A stretch of 64,000 nt of DNA. Source: CALOAD01 sp942491415. GTDB lineage: Bacteria; Cyanobacteriota; Vampirovibrionia; Gastranaerophilales; CALOAD01. Shown here in pieces: positions 41,864 to 49,594 of the stretch (its first letter is position 1; the number at the start of each line of letters is the position of its first letter). The DNA lies in the NCBI GenBank assembly GCA_942491415.1, contig CALOAD010000008.1, positions 1 through 64,000 of the forward strand, given 5' to 3'. A program made the position numbers and the translations under genes. The notes under the pieces were generated by a model. That model worked only from the letters and a program-made list of their open reading frames with translations. It was not told where the DNA came from and did no database searches.

Positions 41864-43088
41864 TTGTAATCTCCCTGACTAAAGCCAATTGCTGAGGCTT
41901 TGAAAGCTTTTTAACAGCCTTATAAACACTATTTAAAACCTTGTCAAAATCGATTGAGTTCTTGCCTGTAAGATTTTCTAATCCTTGCGTTTTAATAGCA
42001 ATTTCTTTAATTTTCTGCTTAAAATCAGCAAGGTCATTATCGCACCAATCTTTTGGCACTCGCTTTTTATTCACTACGGTTGCAACTCTTTCTAACCAAC
42101 GATTATAAGGCAGGTCATCGATTAAGATATTATTAGCAAAAATCTTTAATTCATCATTTGAAATATATTCAAAGATATTTTTAAACTTAGTTTCTAATGC
42201 CTCTTTATCCGCTACTTTAATGCTTAGCGACTCAAACAAAAAGCTTTCAATCTCTTGTATAAGCGAGTTATAGCAAGAGTCCATTTCATCAAATGATTGT
42301 TTTAATTCATCAATACTAAATCTTTTTAAATCTCTAAAAATAAGGGCGTGTGGTTCTTTGGCATTCATTATAATATTTCGCACTCGTTCTGTGGTTTTGG
42401 TTAGGATTGTGGTTTGTTTGGTAAATTTTTCCAATTCTCTAACTTTGACTACAATCCCTTTGACCAAGTGAAGTAGATTTGAAGTGTTTTCTTTTAAAAG
42501 AGTTTCTGATAAAAGCTCAATATACTTTCGCTTTTCACCATCAAAAATATTCTTTTGAAGCTCAAAGTTTTGAGGATTAGCCATTAGTCTATCAAATAAA
42601 AGCGGAGTAATTTCTAGTGAAAAAGCATTTTTCTCATAAAGTGAAACTTTATCACCTTGCTTCAATAAAACATCAAGCAATAAAAGCGAAATAATTGTTT
42701 TTGTCAGGCCGTATGGTTCACTTGATAGTTTTGTATAAAGCTCTTGGATATTCGATTTTACTTCAGCCCTGTGGATAAATATCTCAATTTCATCTCTAAT
42801 GCATTTAATTTTAACATCTTTTCTAAAAAGCTCTTGAACCATTGCAAGCTCAACACTATTAGCTTTTAAATCTTTATCTTCAATTAAGTGTTTAATTACT
42901 TCTCTAATAGCCTTAGTACCTGTTGCAGGTGGTTTATTCTGAGTTAAATATTCATTTTTAAAACTTGGGCATCTATCATATTTTTTGTCGAAATAATTAG
43001 AAATCTCAGGTTGAGATAAATCCTCATCGCCTTCATATATTCTCGTAAAACCTGTTTCAATTAAATGTCGTTTTGCTAGTAGTGTCAT
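41856..43088 (-). CDS. Defence-locus-type protein resembling the C-terminal part of a large ATPase
   Basis: A 410-residue, mostly helical protein. Residues about 120-175 (E-P-Y-G-L-T-K-T-I-I-S-L-L-L-L-D-V-L...V-S-L-Y-E...F-S-L-E-I-T-P-L-L-F-D-R-L) resemble a helical module I associate with the C-terminal halves of large P-loop ATPases in phage-defence loci. No Walker motifs are present, so the ATPase half is missing or separate. AAAGGA precedes the ATG, so it can be translated. The PAPS-reductase-like fragment follows with an 8-base overlap and a DUF4007-like gene lies upstream in the same operon, which fits a phosphorothioation-type system. Exact family uncertain. Confidence 0.5.
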   Translation of the reverse strand: MTLLAKRHLIETGFTRIYEGDEDLSQPEISNYFDKKYDRCPSFKNEYLTQNKPPATGTKAIREVIKHLIEDKDLKANSVELAMVQELFRKDVKIKCIRDEIEIFIHRAEVKSNIQELYTKLSSEPYGLTKTIISLLLLDVLLKQGDKVSLYEKNAFSLEITPLLFDRLMANPQNFELQKNIFDGEKRKYIELLSETLLKENTSNLLHLVKGIVVKVRELEKFTKQTTILTKTTERVRNIIMNAKEPHALIFRDLKRFSIDELKQSFDEMDSCYNSLIQEIESFLFESLSIKVADKEALETKFKNIFEYISNDELKIFANNILIDDLPYNRWLERVATVVNKKRVPKDWCDNDLADFKQKIKEIAIKTQGLENLTGKNSIDFDKVLNSVYKAVKKLSKPQQLALVREITNA

Positions 43089-43146
43089 TAAAATTCCTTT
43101 CTTACATTTAGATAGTAGATGTAAGATAAAATTAATGACTATAAAT

Positions 43147-43377
43147 TTATTTATTTAAATCGCACCACTTTTTTTCTTCATTCCATTTCCAATTGTATTT
43201 TAGACAATTTTCTTTGGTTATTTTTACTTTTCCGTATTCAGTATTTACTTCTAACCCTTCAATACACTTGCCTGTATCCAAACAGTAATCTTTATCATCA
43301 AAGAGTATAGTTGATCCAATAAAAATCAATATAATGGGAACTAAAATAATAATAAGTGATATAACAAATTTTTTCAT
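43147..43377 (-). CDS. Small single-pass membrane protein
   Basis: A 76-residue protein from the ATG at 43377; an ATG seven codons upstream is possible, and neither has a clear RBS. Residues 2-22 form a hydrophobic helix (K-K-F-V-I-S-L-I-I-I-L-V-P-I-I-L-I-F-I). The rest is exterior, with Cys residues in Y-C-L-D-T-G-K-C, N-C-L-K-Y and W-C-D-L, two possible disulfides. It lies between phage-like genes and the defence-type gene. Function unknown; it might be a cargo or immunity-type gene. Confidence 0.5.
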   Translation of the reverse strand: MKKFVISLIIILVPIILIFIGSTILFDDKDYCLDTGKCIEGLEVNTEYGKVKITKENCLKYNWKWNEEKKWCDLNK

Positions 43378-43407
43378 AGTATTAATTTTATCATACAAAT
43401 CAAATTA

Positions 43408-44064
43408 CTAATACTTATCAGGCAAGCCTTTAGGTCTTTCGCCTGGGTACATATCTCCGCAATCACCATCAGGATTGTCTTGTCCACATTCTCTACCGGC
43501 TTTGTTTGCTTCCATATCTTCTTTAGCGTCTTCGATTTGCTCTATAAGGTCATAACCTTTAAATATTACATTATTTGCGCCTTCAATTAGCTCTCTGGCT
43601 AAACTGAGTGCTTCTGCAATTTTTTCCTGATCTCTTTGTGCTGCTTCGCAATTAGCCTTAAAGTGAAAATATTTATCAGCCCCAATAGTATTTGCTTCTT
43701 TCATGTCTTGATAATTTGAAGCAAAATCCCCTAGGGCATTATCCCAAGTTGCTATTTCTGAAATTATCCCGTTTACAGCACCTGAAAAAAATTCTCCCGC
43801 AGAAGATTGAAGTTCACTGACTAAATCACTTAACTCAGATTGAGCACTTTGAGTATCGCCTACAGCTTCATCAATTGCACTATAATCAGGCTCATACTCA
43901 CAAGGTTGAGCATAAACTTCTTTTACTGCACAATCACAATTAGGATGAGGTCTATCAGGAGCATCTTCAGGATTCTTAAATTGAGTTCCGTTTAATGCCT
44001 GACAAGCATCGCAAGAATCTCCACCTGCTTCCCATTCATAATGATCAATTATTTGTTCTTCCAT
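43408..44064 (-). CDS. Phage-like protein with head-morphogenesis-type Cys motif and a Rhs/phage-linked tail
   Basis: A 218-residue protein of mixed origin. Residues 10-47 carry W-x5-D-S-C-D-A-C-Q-A-L-N-G...D-R-P-H-P-N-C-D-C, the cysteine/histidine pattern that usually closes SPP1 gp7/Mu F-type head-morphogenesis proteins, here at the N-terminus. The middle is acidic and helical. The tail A-D-K-Y-F-H-F-K-A-N-C-E-A-A...A-G-R-E-C-G resembles a domain I associate with Rhs and phage-linked proteins. It starts three bases after the preceding gene ends. It may be a chimaera from phage decay or a small effector; low certainty. Confidence 0.5.
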   Translation of the reverse strand: MEEQIIDHYEWEAGGDSCDACQALNGTQFKNPEDAPDRPHPNCDCAVKEVYAQPCEYEPDYSAIDEAVGDTQSAQSELSDLVSELQSSAGEFFSGAVNGIISEIATWDNALGDFASNYQDMKEANTIGADKYFHFKANCEAAQRDQEKIAEALSLARELIEGANNVIFKGYDLIEQIEDAKEDMEANKAGRECGQDNPDGDCGDMYPGERPKGLPDKY

Positions 44065-44067
44065 TTT

Positions 44068-44613
44068 TTAGCTCCATTTCATTTTTAAATTATCTAAAAC
44101 TTTATTTACTTTTCTTTCCGTATTAATCCTACGGTTATCTTTTGTGTCAAAAATTATATTATTTACTGCTCCACGCTTAATATATTTTTTAATAACTCCT
44201 AGAGTGTAATGCTTTGATAGTTCAATTAATCGTGCTTTGGTTTTGTCTCCAAAGTCACCATCATATTTTACTTTCCAGCCTTTATTTGCAGCAGAAATAG
44301 CTTTCCCTTTATTTAAAAGATTAATACCCCTTTGAACATCCTTTATTGCTTGTTCTTTTCCAACATCTGCAATATGCTCTTCAATAAAGTTTAAAATTTC
44401 TTGTGCTCTAGGACATGTCGCTAACTTGTGTTCTACTTCTTGTTTTGATGTTTCGACTTTTTGATTTTGCTGAACTTGTTTTTGACTTAATTCATTGGAA
44501 AATGGTATTCCGCTACTACGCATTTGCTCCATAATTTCATTTTCTTTTGAAGAGAATTCATCTGATGTCATTTGGTCAATGAATTCTCGAGTGTAAATTC
44601 GTTTGTTTTTCAT
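44068..44613 (-). CDS. Phage-like protein with peptidoglycan-binding-type segment
   Basis: A 181-residue protein. Residues about 80-135 read D-V-Q-R-G-I-N-L-L-N-K...V-K-Y-D-G-D-F-G-D-K-T-K-A-R-L, the pattern of the peptidoglycan-binding module that ends phage-type lysozymes (usually Q-x-A-L-N...D-G-x-x-G-P-x-T). The lysozyme domain itself is absent; the first 70 residues are polar and Gln/Glu-rich, and the last 40 are basic. It overlaps the DUF4007-like gene by four bases, so they are cotranscribed. A structural or regulatory phage remnant is likeliest. Confidence 0.5.
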   Translation of the reverse strand: MKNKRIYTREFIDQMTSDEFSSKENEIMEQMRSSGIPFSNELSQKQVQQNQKVETSKQEVEHKLATCPRAQEILNFIEEHIADVGKEQAIKDVQRGINLLNKGKAISAANKGWKVKYDGDFGDKTKARLIELSKHYTLGVIKKYIKRGAVNNIIFDTKDNRRINTERKVNKVLDNLKMKWS

Positions 44614-45053
44614 TTAATATTCCTTTCTATTTTATATTTTTTGCCATCAAATTTAATTAACCCCAATTCAAAAAATGGATTTTCAGGAGCATATTCTGAG
44701 TACATTTTTAGAAAGGCTTTAACGTCACGACTTATAGCTCTATCTGAAGCATCCTTAAATGTTTCTTTACAAGCTTCTATAAGCTTTTCCAATGAAAAAG
44801 AACTTTTCATTTTTGAAAAAGTAAACATCCACACCGGTAGTTCTAAAATCTGTTTATGCAGATTTTCAATACTTTTCAGGTCTTCCAAGTAGGGGTCTTC
44901 TTTTAAAATGCTTAAATCAAAAACGCTTTTCCAAAATTTTAAGCTATTGATTTTTGTTTTTCCAAGACCTGAATAATCTTCTTCTAGCATCCTTTTGAAA
45001 TCTCTAAGGCAAGGATAATGCCCTTGGCTTCTGCCAATGGTGTTAATAGTCAT
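44610..45053 (-). CDS. DUF4007-like protein, shorter than usual
   Basis: A 147-residue protein. S-G-L-G-K-T-K-I-N-S-L-K-F-W (about 28-41), then A-I-S-R-D-V-K-A-F-L-K-M-Y (about 107-119) and N-P-F-F-E-L-G-L-I (about 124-133) follow the order of the DUF4007 family, whose members are commonly about 300 residues and occur in DNA phosphorothioation (Dnd/PAPS-reductase) and related defence loci. Roughly half of the family length is missing from the middle, so it is probably internally deleted. ACGGAG precedes the ATG. It heads the minus-strand operon behind a double-operator promoter. Confidence 0.55.
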   Translation of the reverse strand: MTINTIGRSQGHYPCLRDFKRMLEEDYSGLGKTKINSLKFWKSVFDLSILKEDPYLEDLKSIENLHKQILELPVWMFTFSKMKSSFSLEKLIEACKETFKDASDRAISRDVKAFLKMYSEYAPENPFFELGLIKFDGKKYKIERNIK

Positions 45054-45098
45054 TTGATTTTCTCCGTAAGTTCTAGTATAAAAATGTGGTAATAATAT

Positions 45099-45162
45099 AG
45101 TAAACTTCTGTTTACTTTTTTAGAATATCACATGACTTTATTTTTGTAAACCCTTGTTTACT
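45099..45162 (-). promoter_or_regulatory. Promoter flanked by two GTAAAC-N4-GTTTAC operators
   Basis: On the minus strand TTTACA (45150-45145) and TATTCT (45127-45122) are 17 bases apart, a good sigma-70 promoter for the DUF4007-like operon. One perfect palindrome, GTAAAC-CCTT-GTTTAC (45146-45161), overlaps the -35; a second, GTAAAC-TTCT-GTTTAC (45100-45115, seven-base arms with the flanking A/T), lies just past the start site. The layout is that of a repressor-controlled phage promoter. The rest of the gap to rnhB (45163-45264) holds only a small inverted repeat ATGAGT/ACTCAT near 45191-45208. Confidence 0.65.
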
Positions 45163-45264
45163 TATTCGGTCTTTATGCTAAAATTAAATTAATGAGTATC
45201 TAAACTCATCGCCAGAGCAAACTCTAGAAATTGGGGTAAGGTCAAAGCTATAATTTAAATTTTT

Positions 45265-45924
45265 TTATAGACATTTTGTCAAAAAACTTTTTCTATGCCA
45301 TTTTGTTTGACCATGGTTACGAATGGCTTCAAGGTGTGCAGGTGTCGGATATCCCTTGTTTTTATGCCAATCATATACGGGATGTTTTTCAGCAAGCTCT
45401 ATCATAAGTTTATCTCGGGAAACTTTTGCTAATATACTTGCTGCAGCTATAGAGGCGGATTGAGAATCGCCTTTTATAATTCCTACTTGTTTTACTTTCA
45501 TATTTTTTATTGTAAATCTACCATCTACAAGGATTTTAGGTGAAACTTCCTCTTTTGTATTTTTTTGAATTTGATTTATAACCTCTTGTGAAGCTTTACC
45601 CATTGCGATTAAAGACGCCTGAAGTATATTATGCTTTTCTATTTCTTGAATCGAGCACTGTTGAACACTATAAATAGCATTGCCCACAACTATTTCATAA
45701 AGCTCGTTTCGTTTTTTAGCGCTTAATTTTTTTGAATCATTTAAGTTCATAAGCGATTCTTTTAATTTTTTATTAAGTTTAGGAAAATACACAGCCGCAG
45801 CTACTACAGGACCTGCAACGGGTCCTCGACCTGCCTCATCAGTTCCTATTAAAACATGACCTTTGCCGTATTGACGGTCAAATTTAATCAAATCAGTTAT
45901 TATTGATTTCCGAGTAGGTGTCAA
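45265..45924 (-). CDS. rnhB: Ribonuclease HII
   Basis: A 219-residue RNase HII, which nicks RNA in RNA-DNA hybrids and misplaced ribonucleotides in DNA. G-T-D-E-A-G-R-G-P-V-A-G-P-V-V (residues about 27-41) holds the catalytic Asp-Glu; D-S-K-K-L-S, A-A-S-I-L-A-K-V-x-R-D and H-x-x-K-G-Y-P-T follow. Its start overlaps rbgA by 32 bases, in the conserved rplS-rbgA-rnhB order. Confidence 0.96.
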   Translation of the reverse strand: MTPTRKSIITDLIKFDRQYGKGHVLIGTDEAGRGPVAGPVVAAAVYFPKLNKKLKESLMNLNDSKKLSAKKRNELYEIVVGNAIYSVQQCSIQEIEKHNILQASLIAMGKASQEVINQIQKNTKEEVSPKILVDGRFTIKNMKVKQVGIIKGDSQSASIAAASILAKVSRDKLMIELAEKHPVYDWHKNKGYPTPAHLEAIRNHGQTKWHRKSFLTKCL

Positions 45925-46753
45925 GAGTAACCCTCCCTATACGCCCATGCCGGAAGTCCGACAATATAAGAGACGCACATCTATTAATATCAGGAATCCC
46001 CCCCATTAAAACAAGGTTTCTTGCTTGCGCCACATCTTCCAAGGAAGGTGCTTTGGTAATATCTTGAAGGTTATAGTGATTAAGCATAAGCTCAGGGTAT
46101 TTTTCATAAAGCATTTCCAGCAAATCCTTGGCAACTTCAAGGTTGTCATAGGCATTTTCGCTGACGGAATTAACCACTGCCAATTTAGTTGCTGCTATTT
46201 GGTCTTCCAGCTTCATAGGAATAATTCCCGGTGTATCAAGAAGCTCCAGTTTTGGATTTATCCTTACCCATTGAGAAGTCCTTGTTACTCCTGCTTTTGA
46301 GCCTACTTTTGTTTTGCTTTTTCTGATCAATTTGTTTATAACGCTGGATTTTCCAACATTTGGCATTCCTATTACCATAGCTCTTACAGGTCTTGGTAAT
46401 AACCCCTTAGCCACTAATTGAGCTATTTTATCTTTTCCCAAATTTACAGCAGCACTTACAAGAGAAGACAGATCCTTCGTTGAGCTAGCTCTAGTGGTGA
46501 TTACGGTGAGGTTTGTTACCTTCGCCAGGTAATCTCTCCACTTTTCGCTTTGTTGAGGATCTGCCAAATCTGATTTATTTAAAACAAGCAATCTGGGTTT
46601 ACTCCCAATCAGCTTATCTATTTCTATATACTTACTACTCAAGGGTATTCTTGCATCTACAACCTCTATAACAACGTCAACAAGGTTTATCTGCTCTTTT
46701 AATTTTCTTTCGGCTTTTGCTATATGACCGGGATACCATTGAATAATAGCCAT
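45893..46753 (-). CDS. rbgA: Ribosome biogenesis GTPase RbgA (YlqF)
   Basis: A 286-residue circularly permuted GTPase: the G4 motif N-K-S-D (about residue 59) comes before G1 G-M-P-N-V-G-K-S-S (about 129) and G3 D-T-P-G-I. It begins I-Q-W-Y-P-G-H-I-A-K-A, the family signature. RbgA promotes a late step of 50S assembly. Five bases after rplS and overlapping rnhB, it is the middle gene of the operon. Confidence 0.95.
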   Translation of the reverse strand: MAIIQWYPGHIAKAERKLKEQINLVDVVIEVVDARIPLSSKYIEIDKLIGSKPRLLVLNKSDLADPQQSEKWRDYLAKVTNLTVITTRASSTKDLSSLVSAAVNLGKDKIAQLVAKGLLPRPVRAMVIGMPNVGKSSVINKLIRKSKTKVGSKAGVTRTSQWVRINPKLELLDTPGIIPMKLEDQIAATKLAVVNSVSENAYDNLEVAKDLLEMLYEKYPELMLNHYNLQDITKAPSLEDVAQARNLVLMGGIPDINRCASLILSDFRHGRIGRVTLDTYSEINNN

Positions 46754-46758
46754 AATAT

Positions 46759-47115
46759 CTATTTTTTAGTTTGAATTTTTTCTCTAATACGAGTTGCTTT
46801 ACCGGTACGCTCGCGTAGGTAATAAAGTTTAGCTCTTCTCACAGCACCTTTTCTTAGCACTCTAACAGTTTCTATTCTTGGTGAGTGAATAGGGAAAACT
46901 CTTTCAACGCCAATACCTTGGAAGATTTTTCTAACCGTAATAGATTTATTTAAACCTTCGCCACGTTTTTTAATAACAACGCCTTCAAAAGCCTGTGTTC
47001 TTTCTTTGTTGCCTTCTTTAATCCTAACTGATACTTTTACTGTATCACCGGGATCAATTTGTGGAAGGTCAGTTTTTAAATTTTCTTTTTCCAGTTCTGC
47101 AATAATAGAATTCAT
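46759..47115 (-). CDS. rplS: 50S ribosomal protein L19
   Basis: A 118-residue L19 starting M-N-S-I-I-A-E-L-E at 47115, where AAAGGA lies seven bases upstream; frames extending to 47184 would add a non-homologous 23-residue lysine-rich head. Family marks: D-T-V-K-V-S-V-R-I, F-E-G-V-V-I-K-K-R-G, R-x-I-x-x-G-I-G-V-E-R-V-F-P and R-R-A-K-L-Y-Y-L-R-E-R-x-G-K. L19 sits at the 30S-50S interface. Confidence 0.96.
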   Translation of the reverse strand: MNSIIAELEKENLKTDLPQIDPGDTVKVSVRIKEGNKERTQAFEGVVIKKRGEGLNKSITVRKIFQGIGVERVFPIHSPRIETVRVLRKGAVRRAKLYYLRERTGKATRIREKIQTKK

Positions 47116-47158
47116 TTTTTTATCCTTTATATAGTCTTTTTTAATTTTATTTTTTTCA

Positions 47159-47258
47159 AAGCCTGTTTTACAGGACATTTCCACTCTTAAATCAGATGAT
47201 ATTTAAAACATACAATTAATTCAAGTACTATTATAGTTTTTTTAGCTTTTTCTTACAA
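47159..47258 (-). promoter_or_regulatory. Promoter and leader of rplS-rbgA-rnhB
   Basis: Minus strand: TTGTAA (47258-47253), 17-base spacer, perfect TATAAT (47235-47230). The predicted start near 47223 gives a leader of about 108 bases. It contains CCTGT-AAA-ACAGG (47174-47162), a small stem that may be the core of an L19-type leader, known in Firmicutes for autoregulation; that match is not tested. Confidence 0.6.
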
Positions 47259-47331
47259 AAAAGTAAAATTTGTTATCTTTTTTTCAAAATTAACTTACAA
47301 TGTTATTGATAAAGATTATTGAAAGTTTGAC

Positions 47332-47913
47332 ATGAAAAAAATATTATTACTAACTTTAACCCTTTGCTTGATAATCACTCAAGCATCTTATGCTGTTGAA
47401 AATACAAAAGATACAACCATTTTAAAAGAACAAGGTACTTTGTTTTACCAAAATCATGACTATCAAAATGCGTTAAATTATTTGATACAATTACCATATC
47501 AAGAAAGAGACGAAAAAATCTTATTAATGATCGCTAATTGCTATCAAAGCACGAATAATAATGCCTATGCTTTAAGTACATTGAGATCCATGCTCAAAAA
47601 ATATCCCAAAAATTCTTTTGCTTATTACAATCTTGGTATAATTACGCTAAATCAACAACTGTATAAACACGCTATTGTTTATTTTAAAAAATCAATAAAA
47701 TACGATAAGAAGTTTTTCCCGGCTCACTATAATTTAGGATTTGCTTACTACAAATCAAAAGAATACAAAGACGCTTATAAAACCTTTAAAAAAGCTCATA
47801 AATTAAATAAAAACAATTCCGATACCTTATATAACCTTGCTTTAGTTTGTGACAAATTAAAAAAAGAGAGAAAGGCTAAAAAATACCTTGCTCTCTATGA
47901 AAAATTAAAATAA
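47332..47913 (+). CDS. Exported TPR protein
   Basis: A 193-residue protein with a signal peptide (M-K-K-I-L-L-L-T-L...S-Y-A, about 22 residues). The mature part holds about four TPRs from residue 30, for example F-A-Y-Y-N-L-G-I-I-T-L-N and F-P-A-H-Y-N-L-G-F-A-Y-Y-K-S-K-E-Y-K-D-A. It is a periplasmic or outer-membrane-bound scaffold; no lipobox Cys is seen. It stands alone between two minus-strand operons. Function unknown. Confidence 0.82.
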   Translation: MKKILLLTLTLCLIITQASYAVENTKDTTILKEQGTLFYQNHDYQNALNYLIQLPYQERDEKILLMIANCYQSTNNNAYALSTLRSMLKKYPKNSFAYYNLGIITLNQQLYKHAIVYFKKSIKYDKKFFPAHYNLGFAYYKSKEYKDAYKTFKKAHKLNKNNSDTLYNLALVCDKLKKERKAKKYLALYEKLK

Positions 47914-47919
47914 AAACTT

Positions 47920-48927
47920 TTACGAAAGTTCGTAAGTATCTTCACTTTTAAGCTTGCGATGCATCAAATTATATACAACTTTTTCAGGTGGTATATTTGA
48001 ATATACAGCTTCGTAAATAGCCTCTGAGACAGGGGCTTCAATATTTAATTTTTTAGCCAGTTCACAAACTGCTTTTGAAGTTTTAACACCTTCAGCAACC
48101 GATCCCAGCTCTTCCAAAATCTGGTCAAGATTTTTACCTTGTCCAAGACTATAACCTACCTGATAATTACGACTAAACGGGCTCGAGCAGGTAGCAATCA
48201 AATCACCTATTCCCGATAAACCATATAAAGTACTCGGGTTTGCTCCCAGTGCAACGCTCAAACGAACAATCTCCGCCAATCCTCTTGTTAATATTGCACC
48301 TCTTGCATTATCTCCTAATCCCATAGCTCCTACAAAACCTGAAGCTATCGCTATAACGTTTTTAAGACTTCCACCCAATTCAACACCTATTACATCGGTA
48401 TTTGAGTAGAGTCTCATTTTTCCGGGAACGTTAAGAGCTTTTTGTACTTTATTTGCAACTTCTATATCTTTATTAGCAACCGATGCAGCTGTAGGAAGAC
48501 CTTTTAAAACTTCTTTCGCTAAAGTAGGACCTGATAAAACCACAACAGGATTTTCAGGAAGCTCACTTTGTATAACTTCGCTCATTCGCTTTAATGTAGA
48601 GGGTTCAAGACCTTTAGAAGTGTTTACAACAATCTGATTTGGTTTTATTTCAGCTTCTTTCAGTTGCTTGCTGACAGCTCTAACTCCTCCTGTTGCAATA
48701 ACCATAAGGATTATATCTGCTTTATTTATAGCACTTTTAAGATTTGATGTTATTTGAACTTTATCTTGTAATTGGACTTCGAGAGGCTTTTCGGCTTTTT
48801 TTGTATTTAAAAACTCTGGTGTTAGATCGCATTCTCTACCCCATAAAGTAACTTCATCAAAATTATCGGTTAAAAGTTTTGTTAACGTCAGTCCCCAGCA
48901 ACCGGCTCCTAAAACTGTCAATTTCAT
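47920..48927 (-). CDS. gpsA: Glycerol-3-phosphate dehydrogenase [NAD(P)+]
   Basis: A 335-residue GpsA that reduces dihydroxyacetone phosphate to sn-glycerol-3-phosphate for phospholipid synthesis. The Rossmann loop G-A-G-C-W-G-L-T-L (residues 7-15) lacks the usual second position Ser/Ala but is otherwise normal. S-G-P-T-L-A-K-E, catalytic Lys in L-K-N-V-I-A-I-A-S-G, and G-D-N-A-R-G-A-I follow. plsY, the next acyl transfer step, is 35 bases upstream in the same operon. Confidence 0.96.
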   Translation of the reverse strand: MKLTVLGAGCWGLTLTKLLTDNFDEVTLWGRECDLTPEFLNTKKAEKPLEVQLQDKVQITSNLKSAINKADIILMVIATGGVRAVSKQLKEAEIKPNQIVVNTSKGLEPSTLKRMSEVIQSELPENPVVVLSGPTLAKEVLKGLPTAASVANKDIEVANKVQKALNVPGKMRLYSNTDVIGVELGGSLKNVIAIASGFVGAMGLGDNARGAILTRGLAEIVRLSVALGANPSTLYGLSGIGDLIATCSSPFSRNYQVGYSLGQGKNLDQILEELGSVAEGVKTSKAVCELAKKLNIEAPVSEAIYEAVYSNIPPEKVVYNLMHRKLKSEDTYELS

Positions 48928-48962
48928 AATTTATATATCTCCAACTCGTCTTTTTACCAATT

Positions 48963-49583
48963 TTATCTAACTTTTCGCTCTGTACCTTCAATGAGTTTTT
49001 TAATATTTTCACGGTGAAGGTAAGTAATATATAAACCGCCTAAAAGACAATAGATAACAAAGCTTAAAGGTTGTTTAAATAAATACATCCAAACAGCTGT
49101 AAGCATAACTGCAATTACAGATCCCAACGATACATATTTTGAAATATAAGTAATCAAAGACCATAATACAGCTGTTACAAGCCCTGTATGCCAATCTAAT
49201 CCAATAATTGTACCAACACCTGAAGCAACAGACTTGCCTCCTGTAAATCCAAGGAATATTGATTTACTATGACCTAAAATAACAGCCAAAGAAGCCAACA
49301 CAGGTATTATTTGCAAATCTTGAAAAAGACCAAATTTAGCAGCAAGATATTTAGCTCCCAATACCGGTAAAATACCTTTAAAAGCATCTAGAAACATAAC
49401 CGTAAAAAAGCCTTTTTTACCCAAGACTCTTTTTACATTTGTAGCTCCGGTACTTCCGCTTCCTTCGGTTCTTATATCTATTCCTTTTATCAAGCGTACA
49501 AGAATGTATCCTGTAGGGATTGAACCTATCAAATAAGCAGCAAATACTATCAATACTGAATATAAATAAATTGTATATTCCAT
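48963..49583 (-). CDS. plsY: Acyl-phosphate:glycerol-3-phosphate acyltransferase PlsY
   Basis: A 206-residue membrane protein with about seven hydrophobic segments. Motif 1 A-Y-L-I-G-S-I-P-T-G-Y-I (about 16-27), S-G-N-x-G-A-T-N-type motif as E-G-S-G-S-T-G-A-T-N (about 41-50), and F-x-G-G-K-S-V-A-S-G-V-G (about 113-124) are the three PlsY motifs. It acylates the 1-position of glycerol-3-phosphate using acyl phosphate. It lies between der and gpsA on one strand. Confidence 0.95.
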   Translation of the reverse strand: MEYTIYLYSVLIVFAAYLIGSIPTGYILVRLIKGIDIRTEGSGSTGATNVKRVLGKKGFFTVMFLDAFKGILPVLGAKYLAAKFGLFQDLQIIPVLASLAVILGHSKSIFLGFTGGKSVASGVGTIIGLDWHTGLVTAVLWSLITYISKYVSLGSVIAVMLTAVWMYLFKQPLSFVIYCLLGGLYITYLHRENIKKLIEGTERKVR

Positions 49584-49594
49584 AATTCCAGCCT

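Noticed and set aside
45163..45264. Possible riboswitch or small RNA between the island promoter and rnhB
   Set aside because: Only a short ATGAGT/ACTCAT stem is visible and no known aptamer core could be matched; too little to call.
47116..47184. Longer start of L19
   Set aside because: The added 23 residues are unlike any L19 and fall in the leader; the ATG at 47115 has AAAGGA at good distance.
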